From the NCBI GenBank assembly GCA_907165065.1, contig OU015530.1:52860465-52924464 (forward strand): a stretch of 64,000 nt of DNA, in the 5' to 3' direction. The notes under the pieces were generated by a model. That model did not search any database. It was not told the origin of the DNA and was given only the letters and a program-made list of their open reading frames with translations. The position numbers were made by a program, and so were the translations under genes. Positions 1 through 14,100 of this stretch are shown one piece after another (the first letter of the stretch is position 1; the number at the start of each line of letters is the position of its first letter). Source of the DNA: Caprimulgus europaeus. Lineage: Eukaryota; Chordata; Aves; Caprimulgiformes; Caprimulgidae.

Positions 1-3000
1 AGTGTGTAAGTTAATCTGGCTGGTGTTAACTTGAACTAGTTGTGTAGAAATGAAAAAAGGGAAAATGATAGTTTACAACTTCCAGTAAACATGAGCAGCT
101 GGTTTTGTGTGGTGTGCAGAGAGTGGAGCTCATCAGCTTTTGCCGTTACATTGAATTGTGCTGCAAGTGCAGTTAAGGCCGTGTCTGTGCAGCGGACGGA
201 GAGCTGGTGCTGGTAGCTGCAGTTGAAATGATTCACTTCTTGGAAAAGTGCTAAAATCTTCTAGTCCTGAGATTTCTGGCTTCCAGAAAGGTAATTTAAG
301 TTGTACAACCCAGTGATCTTTAGTGTCAAGAAAGAACTGACTGGAAGTTGGGAGTTCATTCCCTTGTGCTGAAACAAAAACCTTGAAGACAGAGAAGAGG
401 AATGCATGGAATGTATTAAAGTGAGAGATACACATTTTTATTTCTAATGACGTAGCATTTTAAAACTGATGTAGTGATTAAACAACTACAGTTACTGAAC
501 GTATCTTTCCAAGACATTTCATGTTGTACGTGCCAAATGATCCAAGGAAAGGTCAAGTTTATTCAGGTACCTAATTAGCTGCTTTAAGTGTGTGCATAGG
601 GAGAGAGGACTTGGCTTCTACCCATCAGTACAAGCTGAATTTTGCCTCTTCAGAGGGAAATCAGTACAAAGTTCAAGCTCTTTCCCTCTAAGTGTGTCAT
701 AAACTTGAAACATTAGGGTCTGATCTTTCAGCTTAATAAGCTTCCCTTTCGAAGTACGGTGCATCAAATTGTACTGCCTAACTTCTAGCTCAGGAATACG
801 TTTGCTAATTAGCCTGGCAGCACATGCCTAGTAAGTCAAATTGCCTCTGAATTTCTACGGCCACCTGAAATATTTTAGGCATGGTGCTGGGGGGAGAGAG
901 GTGGGAAGGTTGTGCAGGGATGCACAGTTCCTGCTAGAAGTCTGGAGACAATACAGTGGATGGTATTTATCTGAGCAAATCCTGGTTGACTGTCTCGGAT
1001 GTGAATGTCTGAATTCCCTTTGTAGTTAGGAGAGCCCAGGATGCAGTTCCCCTGACCTGTTTCAAGCATCTTGGATGTAGCCATCTGTGCATGTATACTA
1101 TGGCCAGGTGAGATGTATGTCACAGAAGTTTTATGGATATTTTTTTTTTAAGCCTTGTAACAGCTTTTCCATCTTTGACACCTGATAGTAAACACATGAA
1201 ATTAAAATTGGTTTGCCTTACTGAAAAGGAAATATCAGACAAACCGTAGCACTCTTCTTGTGACAGCAGGGGTGACAAGCAGAGGTAACTGAACTGTGCA
1301 CTACAATAACTAAAACATTTCCACTGACAATACTTTGCGGAGCTTACTGATGTCAGCGGAGACAAAATGGACACCTGGAAGTGGCAGCTAAGCTGTTGCA
1401 GGAGAACAGTGGAGTTTTTCTCTGCACACTTGCCTGAACATCTAATACACTGCAACAAATTGTAAGTGAACACTGAGGGGTGAGTACTGCTGCAGGATGG
1501 AGCAAGCTTGCAATGTTATGTGTTAAGGAATAAAGCACATGCTCTCTTCTTGCTTTCCTTACAGAAAATATGATGTAGATAGCATTATTAGGCCTCTCTG
1601 TTTTTGTTTTGAAGGCTCTGTGCTGCCAACCTTGCAAGGACTTGTGAATATGCTTGTGAGTTTGACCGACTGCTTTGAAATCTGAAGAAATTAAAGGAAG
1701 CCATCTCACTTCCTATTTAAATGACTGCTTCTCAGATGTCTTTTGGCTTGCAGAGGAATACCTTTAATAAACCTCAAGAAGATTGTGCAGTGCAGAAGGA
1801 AGAGAAACAAGCATGTGTCCTTTTCTTGTGTTCTTGGTGTTATGTGACCGTCATGTGAACCTGCTGTTCTACAGCAGGAGTGGTTCTTGCTACAATGCCT
1901 TGCCTTAGACTGCAAAATGTATTTCTTACATCCTAATATAAAAATAGATCAGGAGAAGGCACGGAACAGTTGTAGCAATGGGATAGAGTGTCATAGAAGT
2001 TGAAAAAGAGCTTGTGTTGTCCTAACAAACTGATCTGTTCTTTGGTTCATCATGAAGATCTCTTCTTGAGGTCCCTCACTACTTTTCCACAAGATATCTC
2101 ATTGAGGTCCTCATACTTTTGCTCTTACAGGATTATAAGGGCCCATCCTTTAGTCTGTCCTTTGGAAAGCTCATACAGTACTTTGAGAGGAGGAGTGCCA
2201 CCACTTTGTGTTGCAAATCAAGCATGAGTATCCTGTGAGTAAGTGCACCAGTTGAGCTCCATGTGTCAGCAAGAGTTTTCTCTGTAAGCATCAGAGGAAA
2301 ATTTTTTAATCCTGGTACCATAATGTTGACGTTGGAAGGAAATAGCTACAAAATGGATAAAACTAAAGCTCAAAGTAGATGTTTATAAGTGATAATTCCT
2401 CATGATTAAAAAATCTAATAGAATTATGTTGCATCTGAGTAAAACACAAACTACTCATTATATCTCTGTCTCCAGAGGTTTAGAAACAGAATTCTTTATT
2501 GACCCAGATGTATCATTTTTATAGTCATTACAATGATTCACTGAACTACATAGCAATGGTCAGCAAAATAGCAACTGCCTAGCCATAATTAGTACCTAGG
2601 GGAAAAGTCTTAATTAACCATAGAAAGTTGCTAATGATGAAGCCTGAGGTGAGTGATGAGCTACTGATGGGTTCTGAGATCATCTTCTATCTTGTGCAAA
2701 GGCTTTTGTTGAAGAGTAATGCTATAATCCCCTTTGCTACCCAGTTAAATCTCCATCTGCTCCAAGAAGTTGTGTCCCTTTCTGAGCTCTGAGGACGAAT
2801 AATCTGCACTGTGGAATTGCTGGTGTCTCCATGTTGTGCACCTTGGTATTCTGAGTTAAAGAAGATAAAGGTCACAACACTCAAGTTAAATTGAGTGTAG
2901 CTTTCACTGTGGAAAACTTCATGTCTGGGAAGCGTAGCAAGGTGAGCATAGCTGCGTGTGAGATACTGAAGGTTGGATACACAGTGAAGTCTTGTCTAAT

Positions 3001-6000
3001 TTGATGTGACCGACATTTAATTATGAAATTTCTTGAACCCTTTTGTGACAAAACCTGAGCTAGTTTGTTCTGTAGGTAAGAGTGAATAGATCTACGTAGA
3101 GACTAACTTGGGTAAGATGTTAGGCTTGTGGTAGGAGTGGATTAGAGGCTGCCAGCTGTTAAGTGTTTGATAATTAAGCAAAGTACATAAGGAGAAGTTG
3201 TAATGTGAAAAAATGGGTTAAAGAAGCTATGCATCTAAAATTCTAACAGAAGAGAGGATTGCACCTCTTCAGTAGTTGTTTTTGACCCTGTCAAACTGTT
3301 TACTCACTGGTTGTGCGGACAATTTTGAGTATTGAGAAATTCTTCCTGTTGAGATAAACTGCACTGTGCTGCCAGTGACTGTCATCGTGGAGATGCCACG
3401 TTAGAGGGCAGCTGCAGGACCGAGCTTGCACAATGCTTTGCTTGTGGAGCTGTTGCTTGACTTGCTCGCTGGCCAGTTGCGTCATTTCTGTCTCCTGAGT
3501 TTGGGGAAAAGTTGGCTGCAGATGAGAATTTCATCTGGCCTTTTCCTCTGCCGATTGCCAGGAGAATAAGGATGTGGGGAGGGGAGGGCAGGCAGGTTAT
3601 GGTGCATCAAAGAGAGGACATGGCCTCTTTGGGCAGGCCAGCTGTGCACGAGCCCACCCATGCTCAGTTACTCATCTTCCTGCTAAACTGCCTACTGTTG
3701 TAAGGCTTGAATTTTAAGGTTAGGTTAAATACCACAGCTCTTGTCCAAGAAGTAAAAGGATGAGTAAAAACTCAGTTTGGCAAATGTTTTTCCTTGACAA
3801 TTGCAATGGCGTTTGAAACTGATGAGCTACGACTGCACTACTCGGAGTTTACAGGACGTTCCGCTTTATGTAGCGATTGGTCTGTTGTACAAACAGGAAT
3901 AGGACAGCTTTATTTTTTGAAAAGGTTGCCGTCTGAAAAACCTGTTCCTTTTCTGCTTTGACACTGGAAAACTCTTTTCTGTACAACTCCTGCATAATGT
4001 CATAAATAATACATAGTGTATGCAAATACCCTTTAGGTACTTCTGGACAGCTTGAATTGAGCTTTCAGCCACCTGGGATTTGTATTCTAAGCACTTGCAA
4101 AACCCATTCCTCCCAACCCTTACCTTCTGTCCCGTTCCTCTGGGGAGGAGAGTCAGTAAACTTAGAGGATTTTGCTTACAAACTTCTCTGCCATAGAGCA
4201 TGTGGTGCTTTGAGTTACAATAGCCGGTACAGCTGGAGGAGTCATCCTGTTGCCCTCCCCCAGTGTTGCCCTTATTTGATTAATTTATTTCTTCACAGTC
4301 ATTTTGAGTTCTCTAATTCTGAACAGAGTCAAAAAGCTAAACCATAATCTTCTCCAGTAAGATTTTGTAGATGCCTTTTTATCACTAAATTGGTGAAGGG
4401 TTTAGAGGGGAAGCAGTACGAGGAGAGGCTGAGGTCGCTTGGTTTGTTCAGTCTGGAGAAGAGGAGACTGAGAGGAGATCTCATCGCGGTCTAGAGCTTC
4501 CTCACAAGGGGAAGAGGAGGAGTGGGTCCTGATCTCTCCTCTCTGGTGACCAGTGATAGGACCAGGGGAAATAGCAGGAAGATGTGACAGGGCAAGTTGA
4601 GGTTGGCCATTAGGAAAAGGTTCTTCACCCAGAGGGTGGTGGAGCACTGGCACAGGCTCCCCAAGGAGGTGCTCATGGCACCAAGCCTGACAATATTCCG
4701 GAAGCATTTGGCCAAGGCCCTCAGACACATGGTCTGAATCTTGGGATTGTCCTGTGCAGGGGCAGGAGTTGGACTCAATGATCCTTGTGGGTCCATTCCA
4801 ACTCACAACATTCTATGATCTTAAAATCACAGAACTCCATCAATTTAATGACCCACTTCCAGCAGACTTTGTTTTGCTTCTGCTCATGACACTTCTCCTT
4901 GTGGTCTCAACAGATGTTTATTTGCTAAAACTTGAGGACAGTGGGTTCACTAAAAGTACCGGTGTGGAAGATGCTGCAAGGAAGAGCTTAGCAAAGCAGA
5001 CAACATTTGGTGTTGGTTCTGGATGAGGGCATATTGAAGCTGAGCTTTTTTTTGAGGTGTAATCAGCCACGTCTCTGCTGCTGGTGTCAGGCTTCCCCAT
5101 CCTTTTAGGCTGATGCGTGCAAATGGCAAATGCACATCAAGACCTCAGGGTCTCCCCGTGTCCTCCTCCCAGCTGTGCTCTGGGATGGAGTTAGCACATC
5201 AGTGAACGCCGTTGCGTGCAGTTCCTTGGCCCCTGCGTCACGGACGTTGTGTTTATGTTGTAATTCTCTCTGAAAATGTTGCCTGATCTTTCTGAGGAAA
5301 GAGGAGACAGGAGCTAAATTGTCAACTTAATTTTCCTCTCTGTCCATGAGCATAGGTCAAAGGCCTGGAATAAAACCTGTGGGACAAAGTTCAAGTCAGG
5401 CTGTTATTTACATGGTGTGCTTCTTGGGCATGGGTTGAGACAAGGCAGTGGGGTGTTAATGACTTGGGTTTTATGTTTCTTGTGTCCCCTTTGGAAACCT
5501 TGGTGTAGTGGGATACTGTTGCATGCACTTATTCCGAGGGGGAGTCCAAGACTGGAGAGCTGCCCTGTGGCTCATCTGGGAAGGCAGGCATCCTCTCCTG
5601 ATCACAAACACATCATCACTGTGAAAGGCTTGCTACAAAGCTTACAGGAATTTAGGAGGAGAGTGTTAGAATACTGGTTTTGTCTGGTTTTGTTTCCTCC
5701 TCTTTCACTGTTTGGAGGAAAGCAGTAATTAATACAGCTGGATGTTAAATGCAGCATTTTCTGTTGGCTCCAGCTTCTCACTAGTATTCAGTTTCCAGAC
5801 TTAGCATAGACAAACAGTAGCAGTCAAGTCTTCCAGTTAGTTTGGGATCCTTCTTAGGAGGAAAAATGTTCAGTGATTATCTGTGCTTAACTTTGCTCTT
5901 TTTATCTTGAAGATATAGAACAGCCTAATATAGGAATAGTTAACTTTGTTCTAAAATTGAGTGCTTTCTGTGCTGGTATTGGCAAAGAACTTGGAAGCAT

Positions 6001-8032
6001 GAACTCTGGGTAGCAACTTCATAAGCTTAGAGCTGAAGAAGAAATAGCTTGAAAGTTCATTTGCTCTTGAAGTGGTGTCCAAAATACACAGTTTCAGAAA
6101 GTTGCTGGGATGCATAGTCTCATTCTGTCCTTTTTAGGATGATTTCAGATGTGCATGGTTGCTCTTTTTTCACCCCCTTCTCTCCTTGCTGGAGCAACAG
6201 TTGAAAGTTCAATGTTCTCTGTAAACTCACACCCAGTGACTGTGGCACCTTTAGTTGTGCTGTTAGATCTGTCAGAAAATGGTATCTAAGAACTTGATTT
6301 GAAAAAAAAGCAGTTCTTAAAAGGTTGTGTGCTGGTTGATCTTTTGGGGGTTTGTCTGGGGTTTTTAGCGTTGTATCTTGAATAAGCTGGCATGATTGAT
6401 AGGAGACATGGGGCAAGCCTGGCAGAGCTGGGCAGAGAGGTTAAAATAAACCAAGGAGTGAGTTGATGAAGGTTATGGCTGTGTGAAAATCCCCATATGC
6501 TTGTGTAACATATTCTTCCTTCCTCCTAGAGAAGTAAATCCTGGAAGTGTTGTAGTTAGTGAAGGAATTGACTGCACATGTAATTATATATATTAAGACA
6601 GGCTTCACTTGCATCACTTTCATCCTTGTACTTTGTGTGACTTGCAAATTTTTAGAATGTCTGTAACGAAATTACTTGTTAAGTATGCTTATAATAATAA
6701 AAAGTCAAATGTGAACAGGTCAAGAGCCTTGTGTGATGAAGCAAGAATGGCAGGGTTGGAAGTAGGAAACTGTTTTTAAATATCTCCTGAAGGAATGCTT
6801 AGGAAAGAACCTCTTCTACAGCAAAGTATAAACATAGCAAGGTCAAAGTACTGCAAGTGGGCAATCTTTATCCAAAGCAATTAATTCTTGAAAATAGTTT
6901 TACTGTAAATTAGTTTATCCACAACATTGATTACTTATGATGTCATTGAAAGGCTTCCACTGAGTAGGATAGTCTTGAGTCCAATTTAAACTTGAGGTCA
7001 TATTTGTTTGTACTTCTTGCCAGTGAGAAGAATATAAAGGAACATGAAGAATATGCTCACGTCCAAAAGTAGCTAATGCACTTGGCAATCTTTATAAGAC
7101 TTTATTTGTCCAGTAAATGCAATGTAATAGGATCTAGTGGATTCCCAAATGTGTGCTGTAATGGAAATGGTGTTAAGACATCGGTCATGCTTTGAAAAAG
7201 TCTCCAGTTGCAGAGGTTTAAAGGTGCTTTTTATGGTCAGTGTATGTGATTCACTTTTATTATCTTGTAAAATCTTTAAAGACTAAATTAGTTTTCATTT
7301 TTTCAATCTGCTACTAAGTGGAACATTTTGCATTACTCTTTATTGGGGGGTGTATGATCAGACTGGCCTAACTGTAATGGGGAACATGAAGTTGTCTGCA
7401 AAAGTAGCAGTTAAATTGCTTTCAAAAGAAAAAGTTCAGTGATGCCCTCCTCAATCACTGTACTTACAATGCAGCATCCACCAGGTTGTTGTAGTGTGGC
7501 ATTAAGAGGATTAATAGAAGAGGAGAGTGTATTGATCTCAGGATCCTATTTTGAGATCATCCTTTTGTCGTGGGAAAGATGTCCAATCTCCTAGTCAAAC
7601 TAAATTTGGCTAATTCCATCCAAGTTCCTAGTTTTCTGTGCAGTGACTGAAGATTATTTCTGGTTTTCCTTGCTTCTCAACAGAAAAACCTTCTAAGTAT
7701 AGCAGTTTGTTAAATTTAGTTTTATGATTGGACACTGCTACTTTTAGATTTGTTTTAAGCTGGAGGAGGTGCTTAAATTATGCTGTGTTAAGACAAAAGC
7801 AGAATGCATGCTGAGTAGCTTTTGCACTGTTTTTTTATGTTCAGGAGACCCAGTTACTAGGAATAGGCATTTAATTTAAAAATAGGTCAATTGTCATGTG
7901 TAGATAACTTAAATGAACTGTACAAACCTTGTATTGGCTCTTGTAAAAAACATTAGTGTATCTACTAGTAAGTGTAAAGTGATAACAGTCTGAGGATTTG
8001 TTTCAATACAAATTGTTTTCCTTGCTTTACAG
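1..8032 (+). other. RHEB: RHEB intron 1 (3' part)
   Basis: AT-rich sequence upstream of exon 2, ending in the acceptor TTTACAG. It must be intron because exon 2 begins inside codon 18. It holds one CR1 piece (4392-4823). I see no exon, RNA gene or other clear element in the rest. Confidence 0.85.
4392..4823 (+). mobile_element. CR1 LINE, 5'-truncated 3' end
   Basis: The segment has the order of features of the CR1 3' region: GAGGAGAGGCTGAGG, then TCTGGAGAAGAGGAGACTGAG, TGGTGGAGCACTGGCACAGG, TTGGACTCAATGATCC and a tail ending ATTCTATGATCT. It is in sense orientation with RHEB. The remaining frames are disrupted, so it is inert. Confidence 0.88.
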
Positions 8033-8104
8033 GAAAATCTTCACTGACAATTCAGTTTGTGGAAGGACAGTTTGTTGATTCATATGATCCAACCATAGAG
8101 AACA
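8033..8104 (+). CDS. RHEB: RHEB coding exon 2
   Basis: The exon runs from acceptor TTTACAG to donor GTAAGT. It supplies the last two bases of the Gly18 codon, then codons 19-41, then the first base of Thr42. It encodes the end of the P-loop (K19, S20) and switch I with the effector core DPTIEN. The split codons at both ends match the next exon exactly. Confidence 0.97.
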
Positions 8105-11100
8105 GTAAGTAAATAACTGACAAGCTGCTCTTAGGTACCTAACTAACTTTTATCAGAAGTTGTTGTGGTTATTACTTATATATGGGTATTTACATATTAA
8201 CATTAAAACTCATTAACTATTAAGTTTTATTACTCTTCTAAACCAATATTTACTGAACTTACAGTATTGCAGTGTGGAAATCATTTGTGTGTGTATTTCT
8301 CCAAACAGCCAAACTGTCTTTTAACACTAAATAAAGGAAAACCTAATCAGTCTGGCTAAAATGCATCTCTTCCTTGTATTACATGTGCTTTCTTGGACAC
8401 CTGCTTCCCCTAATGTAGTCAGGGCACTTCACATGAAGTATGTCATACTTATATGAAAATGTGCCCTTATAAACAACTATTCCAAAGTCTCAGGTGTCTC
8501 CTTTGGCCAGTATATCTAGATGAACACAAAGCCAGCAGGAGCTGGCCACTCAGGAGCTACTGACTACCTTAGAAGGCAGACTTGCTGTGGCCATGATAAC
8601 ATGATAATCTTTTAAATTACTCATTTCCAACTGCTTGATAACAAGCCTGGTACACAATCAGCTTGCTGCAAATACTGGGTAATTGACTTCTCAAGTGTCT
8701 TTTTCTCTTATCAGTCTTTTTTTTTAATATTAGTGCTTTTGTGAATAGCTTGTGTATCAGGTAAGTAAAGTTACTGAAAATGCTGCCAAGAGCAACAAGT
8801 CACTTCAGAGGCAAGTTACTCGATACTCGTTACGATCCAGCCACCTCTTCCTGAGCTAGCAGTGGTCATTAAGTACTTGAGCAACTGTGCTGCTAGGCTG
8901 AGTACCTTGATCATATTGGCTCACTTCAATTGTGGCAAATAAAACTTTGATTTTGTGATCATAACCCTGGAGTTCTTGTATTTTAATGACTTCTGAAATG
9001 CAACACACTTTTACTGTTTTGAATTTGTGCAGTGGGGTCTTAAGCCTATGTGATACTCTGGAAGTTTGAATGAAGTAGTCAGCAGAACAAGGTTTCCTTT
9101 GGATATATATGGTAATAATTAAAAGGCAGTAGCTATCAGGATTATTTTACTCAGGGTTATTTTATTGCTTAGAACTAAAACTCAAATGTTGCTTTTTGAA
9201 GAAGCTTTAAATTTGCTTTAGTGAGTCAGGGTGGATAATTTGCCCCTTGACCTGAATGATCTGTTTGTCCTTATACAGATGTCATTAATAACACTTTCCA
9301 TCATTTTGCTGGTTATAAATAAGATTTATTTTGAGTTAAAACTGTTAACAAAATATTGGAGATTAAGTTTCTGTATTTCAGATGTCATTATCAGCTGGGA
9401 CAGGTTATCACTGTGAAAAATGCTAAATATTTAAAGTAATCTTAGTTTTATGCTGGTATAAAGGAATGAATAAAGCTTGAGAGACCTGGGGTCTCCGAAA
9501 TACTGAGTCTGTATCTTGTTTTAGGGTATTGACACCTCAGTACAAGGTTGACTTGTTTGTAACTTCTGTTAGTAACTCTGTAGTTGTATGTCTCACACTC
9601 ATAGCTTTTCTTAACTATATGAAAATAAACTTTGGATTAATTCTGTCCTTATTGGCCTCTTGTAGTCAGCACTGTTTGCTTCATCTGAATTCTAAACATG
9701 AGCATGACATGGCCATCAAAAGTTTGATAGATGAGGGCATCTTGAAAAGGCTTAACTTTTCACTTGATTTCTTATTTGTTTGGAAAACAATCAGCATTTT
9801 TCATATGGTGAAAGTCTTGATCTGGAGCATGGCTGGAGGAATTTGCTTTCTGAAAGGTAGAGAATTGAAAGGCCCTTTTTGCATCAGAACTCATTGCTGG
9901 GAAGTAGGGATTGAAGACGTAAAAGATATACCCTGAGGTTCAGAACAGTAGGAAGTCTTTCCTGTCCTTAAGGCCTGTTAGAGTGAGTGTTTTAAAAATG
10001 ATTCTGTGAAGAATGGAAGAGAGAACACTTTCAAATTTACCACTTAAATTTAAAATATATTGAAGGTATCTCTTTTTTAAGAAAGACATGTGAAACTAGT
10101 TTTGATGGGATTAGTATAAAATCATTCTTTAATTCTTAATATTTTTAAAATGTTTTTTCTAAATATAAATATTTGATCAGTCCAGTCACAGCTATATGTT
10201 TCTGATTCTGTGCAGAGTCATAAGACACAAAGTATGTCATCAACTCTTGTATTGTTTTCCTGGCTTGTAATTTCATATCTGGTTGACCATGCTGGCAAAA
10301 GGGGGTGAGAAGTTCAGATTCCTTTACTAGGGGTGGTGGTGGAGAATGTTGCATTTTTTCAGTGCTTTGTAGCAGGCTATAAAGCCTTTTCACTTTCTTG
10401 TCTAGTGACTGGGTCTACTCTAGTGTCACTAAACTTGGAAGTGAAAAAAACACAGACTAAAGAAAAGTCTGGCCTATGTGATTTCTGTTTTGTCTCCAGA
10501 AAATTGTTACTGATAATTCATTATAGTATTTTCTGCTAGCACTGATGAAAGGGTGGAGAGCTGCAGTACTGCTGGTAGCTTAATCTTTATAATTTTTGTC
10601 TTCAAATAGTAAAGCTTGCAAAAAAAAAAATTGAGTCTAAAGCTAAGTTGTGGTGGTTTGACCCACAGTAGGACCATGCAGTCCTGCACTCGCTCTCCCC
10701 ACCCAGTGAGCTGAGATGGGAATCACAACAAAGGGGGCAGATTAGGATGAGGACAGGGAGGGCTCACTCACCAGTTATGGTCACAGGCAAAACAGACTCC
10801 ACTTTGGGAAGAAAAATCAATTTAATTCATTGCAATTCATCTAGGCAGACTTAACAACCACATCTGACAACACCTTCCCCCACCCCTCCCTTCTTCTCAG
10901 GCTCCAATCACTTTGCTCCCAATGTCTCTACCTTCCCCCTTCAGCAGCACAGGGGACAGGGAATGGGGGTTCAGTCAGTTCACCTCTGCTGCTCTTCCCT
11001 GCATGAAAGTCCAGGAACAAGATGTTCCAAAGGAGCTTCCCATGGAGTCACAGACCTCTTTGGGGTCAGTTCCTGGCTCCGGCATGGGGACATCCACGGG

Positions 11101-14100
11101 CTGCAGACTCACCCCCCCACTCTGGGGGTCCGCCCCTGCTCTGGCATCGAGTGCCCCTGGGGTCTCAATTTCAGTCACACCTGCCCTTGGGCTCGGCTTC
11201 TCTGCTCCAGCGTGGAGTCCTCCATGGCCTACATGTGGGTATCTGCACCACCACTGAACTTCCATGGGCTGCAGGGACCTCCTTTGCCTTCTCCTACTCC
11301 ATGCAGTTGAACTGTGTGTTTGAGGTTCTCTGTCCTCCCCCTTCTCCTCCTTCCTCCTGGCAACAAAGCTCTCTCTTTGTTTTGGCCGATGGTTGTCTTT
11401 TGTTAGGTCAATGGCCTCTCCTTCAGGTTCTCTCCACCTTCTTCTTTTCAGGACAGTCCTTCCCCTCACAGATATGGATTTGCAGAGGAGTTTCTCTAGT
11501 GCTCATTGGCTCAGCCTGGGCTGGGGGGTCTCTGCCTTGGAGCCAGGGGAGCTTTTCGCTCTCACAAGGTGACCCTTCTCCCACTACCAAAAAAACCCAC
11601 ACCCTCCTCCTTCCCCCCAACAAACCCAGCACAGGTGTATAGGAAGCAAGCTATAGTTAAACTCTTACAGGAACAAGTTGCTTAGCATATAAGCCTTGAA
11701 CAATAGGAATATCTCCCTTATGAGGAAAGGCTGAGGGAGCTGGGCCTCTTTAGCTTGGAGAAGAGGAGGCTGAGGGGGGACCTGATTAATGTTTATAAAT
11801 ATTTGAAGGGTGAGTGTGAGGAGGATGGGGCCAGGCTCTTCACAGTAACAACTGATGATAGGACAAGGGGTAATGGGTGTAAGCTGGAACACAGGAGGTT
11901 CAGCTTAAACTTGAGAAGGAACTTGTTTACTGTGAGAGTAACAGAGCACTGGAATAGGCTGCCCAGGGAGGTTGTGGAGTCTCCTTCTCTGGAGACATTC
12001 AAGACCCGCCTGGACGCCTTCCTGTGTGAACTCATCTGGGTGTTCCTGCTCCGGCAGGGGGATTGGACTGGATGATCTTTCGAGGTCCCTTCCAATCCCT
12101 AATATTCTGTGATTCTGTAATAACACCTAATATTCTAGTAGTTTTATTTTTCCACTGTGAAAATCTCTACCATGGTAAAGGGAAAACAAGCTGCATCAGG
12201 TTTCACTTAGTGTTTGTTAAAAAAGTCAACACCACTTCACCGCTGCTTTTCACCCTTCCTTTGCTTATATTTCATTAGAACCAGGAAGATTAGTTTATTT
12301 AAGTTAACAAGCATGTTGAATTTATTTGTTTCTACTAAACTTGTGTATCAGGAAGAATAACTTGTAGCGTTTTGTGGCAGCAGCGGAGGTGAGCGTTCAT
12401 TGCTTAGCAAAATAGAATTTCCCCATCTGAATGTCCCAACAGGAGTGACACCATGATGCGTGGCTATTCTAGAGACAGGCAGATTGAGACACTAGTGGAA
12501 TGATTTCTTGCAGGAGTGTGTGGAGGGAGTCTGTGTGGACACTGAGCTGGCTCTGAAGGCAATTATTAGCTCAGATGAGCTGAGAGCAGAACAACTTAAA
12601 ACTCAAAGATTTTAGTGGAATAAAAAACTAGAATCTTAGTTTGGAACTCAGAGAAAATAGGTCAGAAGGAATAGATAATGAAGACGTGCACATAACTTCC
12701 CCCCACCCCTGTATAGATAAATGTCTTTGGTTACCATTAATTCTGTGATTTTGTGTCGCAGAAGAGCTGACTTGACTGCCTGAGTCTCAAAAATGTTTCC
12801 TTCGTCTCCTCTGAGGCCTGCCTGCCTGCTTTCTGCCTTTCCTTGCAGTTTTGGAGAGGCTACTAGCACTGTGCTGTGCTCTGTCTTCCTTTCTCCCCTG
12901 AATGGAGTCATTAGCTTCCTAAGGGAAGGAACAGTCTTTCTCCAAGGGTTTCCTACCTCCATCCTGTATTTTTTTAGTACAGTTGTGAGTAGAAGCGTAT
13001 TAAAAGGAGGGCGATGCTGGAGATACCCTGGTAGTTGTGAAGGGTCTGGTAGAAGCATCTTTAAGGCATGCATATCATGGCAGCTGCACTGGAAGGGTGA
13101 AGTATGCTGCTTCCCAGGAGCTGCTGATGAGCAGGGGTGGAAAGGAGGCTTCTGAGAAAAATGAGGAATAGCTCTATTGCATTACACATCTCAGTGTGGT
13201 AAAAGATGATCAGTAATAGGCATTGACTTTGGAATGAAGGCAAGTAGAAAGGGGTGCAGAAGGTGGTAACCAAGGAACCCTTATGAGGTGGGTTATTTAG
13301 CTACCAGCCAGTAGCTCTGTGGGCATAACGTTAACACCACTCACACCTTTACTCAGTGGCACTATTGATCTGAAAGTCTGCATTCATGTGCCTGGTACTG
13401 ATATCTTATCATAATGTCTTGTTTTCACAGCAGCTGTCTTTTGTGTTAAATATGGAAACAATTTCATTCATGTTTGTCTAATTGAAATATACTTGATCTG
13501 AGGGTAATGATGATCAGCAGTTGATGGAGTTGCTGCATAACGTACTCTTCTGCTGAACTGTAGCAGCATTCAGAGCTGTGCTCTGCATGTAGTTTTACCA
13601 GGACTTAGTCCCTGGCAGCAAAATGGCTTTAGTTCTTTGCAGCACAGCCGTTGACTGCTGCACCTGGACCAGACACACAGCTCTGTTTGGTGCCGTGCTG
13701 TTCCCTCAGCACCAAATTCTCCCGAGTTTCAGCAATCCATCAGAACTAGAAGGAATTGTAGGTGAAGGTGGGGATTGCAGCTTTCTTCATACAGCTACAC
13801 TCAAGCTATGGGTTGCAAGCTGTAAGAATGTCATGTTCTGAGATCTGTGTGCTTTGTGGAGCTACAACAGGCTTTATCCATGCTTCAGCTGGTGAGCAGT
13901 GTTTCACAGATGCTCGCATTATGACTAGGACTGCAGCTATTGTCCAGGTCTGCTGAAATCTGTCCTTGCCATGCCAGGAAGAGCCATACTGTGCCATGAT
14001 CACATTATCTGTTATTTATCTTGCTCATGGGCACAGCAGAAGGCAATGCATCCCCAGATGGCAGGTGGTGGAACTGGAAATGAAGACTTCCTCTGGATCA

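Noticed and set aside
2877-2898. 8-base hairpin ACACTCAA/TTGAGTGT
   Set aside because: Too short to exceed chance in 64 kb.
11022-11642. 206-codon open frame in the longer LTR relic
   Set aside because: C/T-rich LTR sequence with few stops. Composition is skewed, there is no retroviral domain and the other LTR copy lacks the region.
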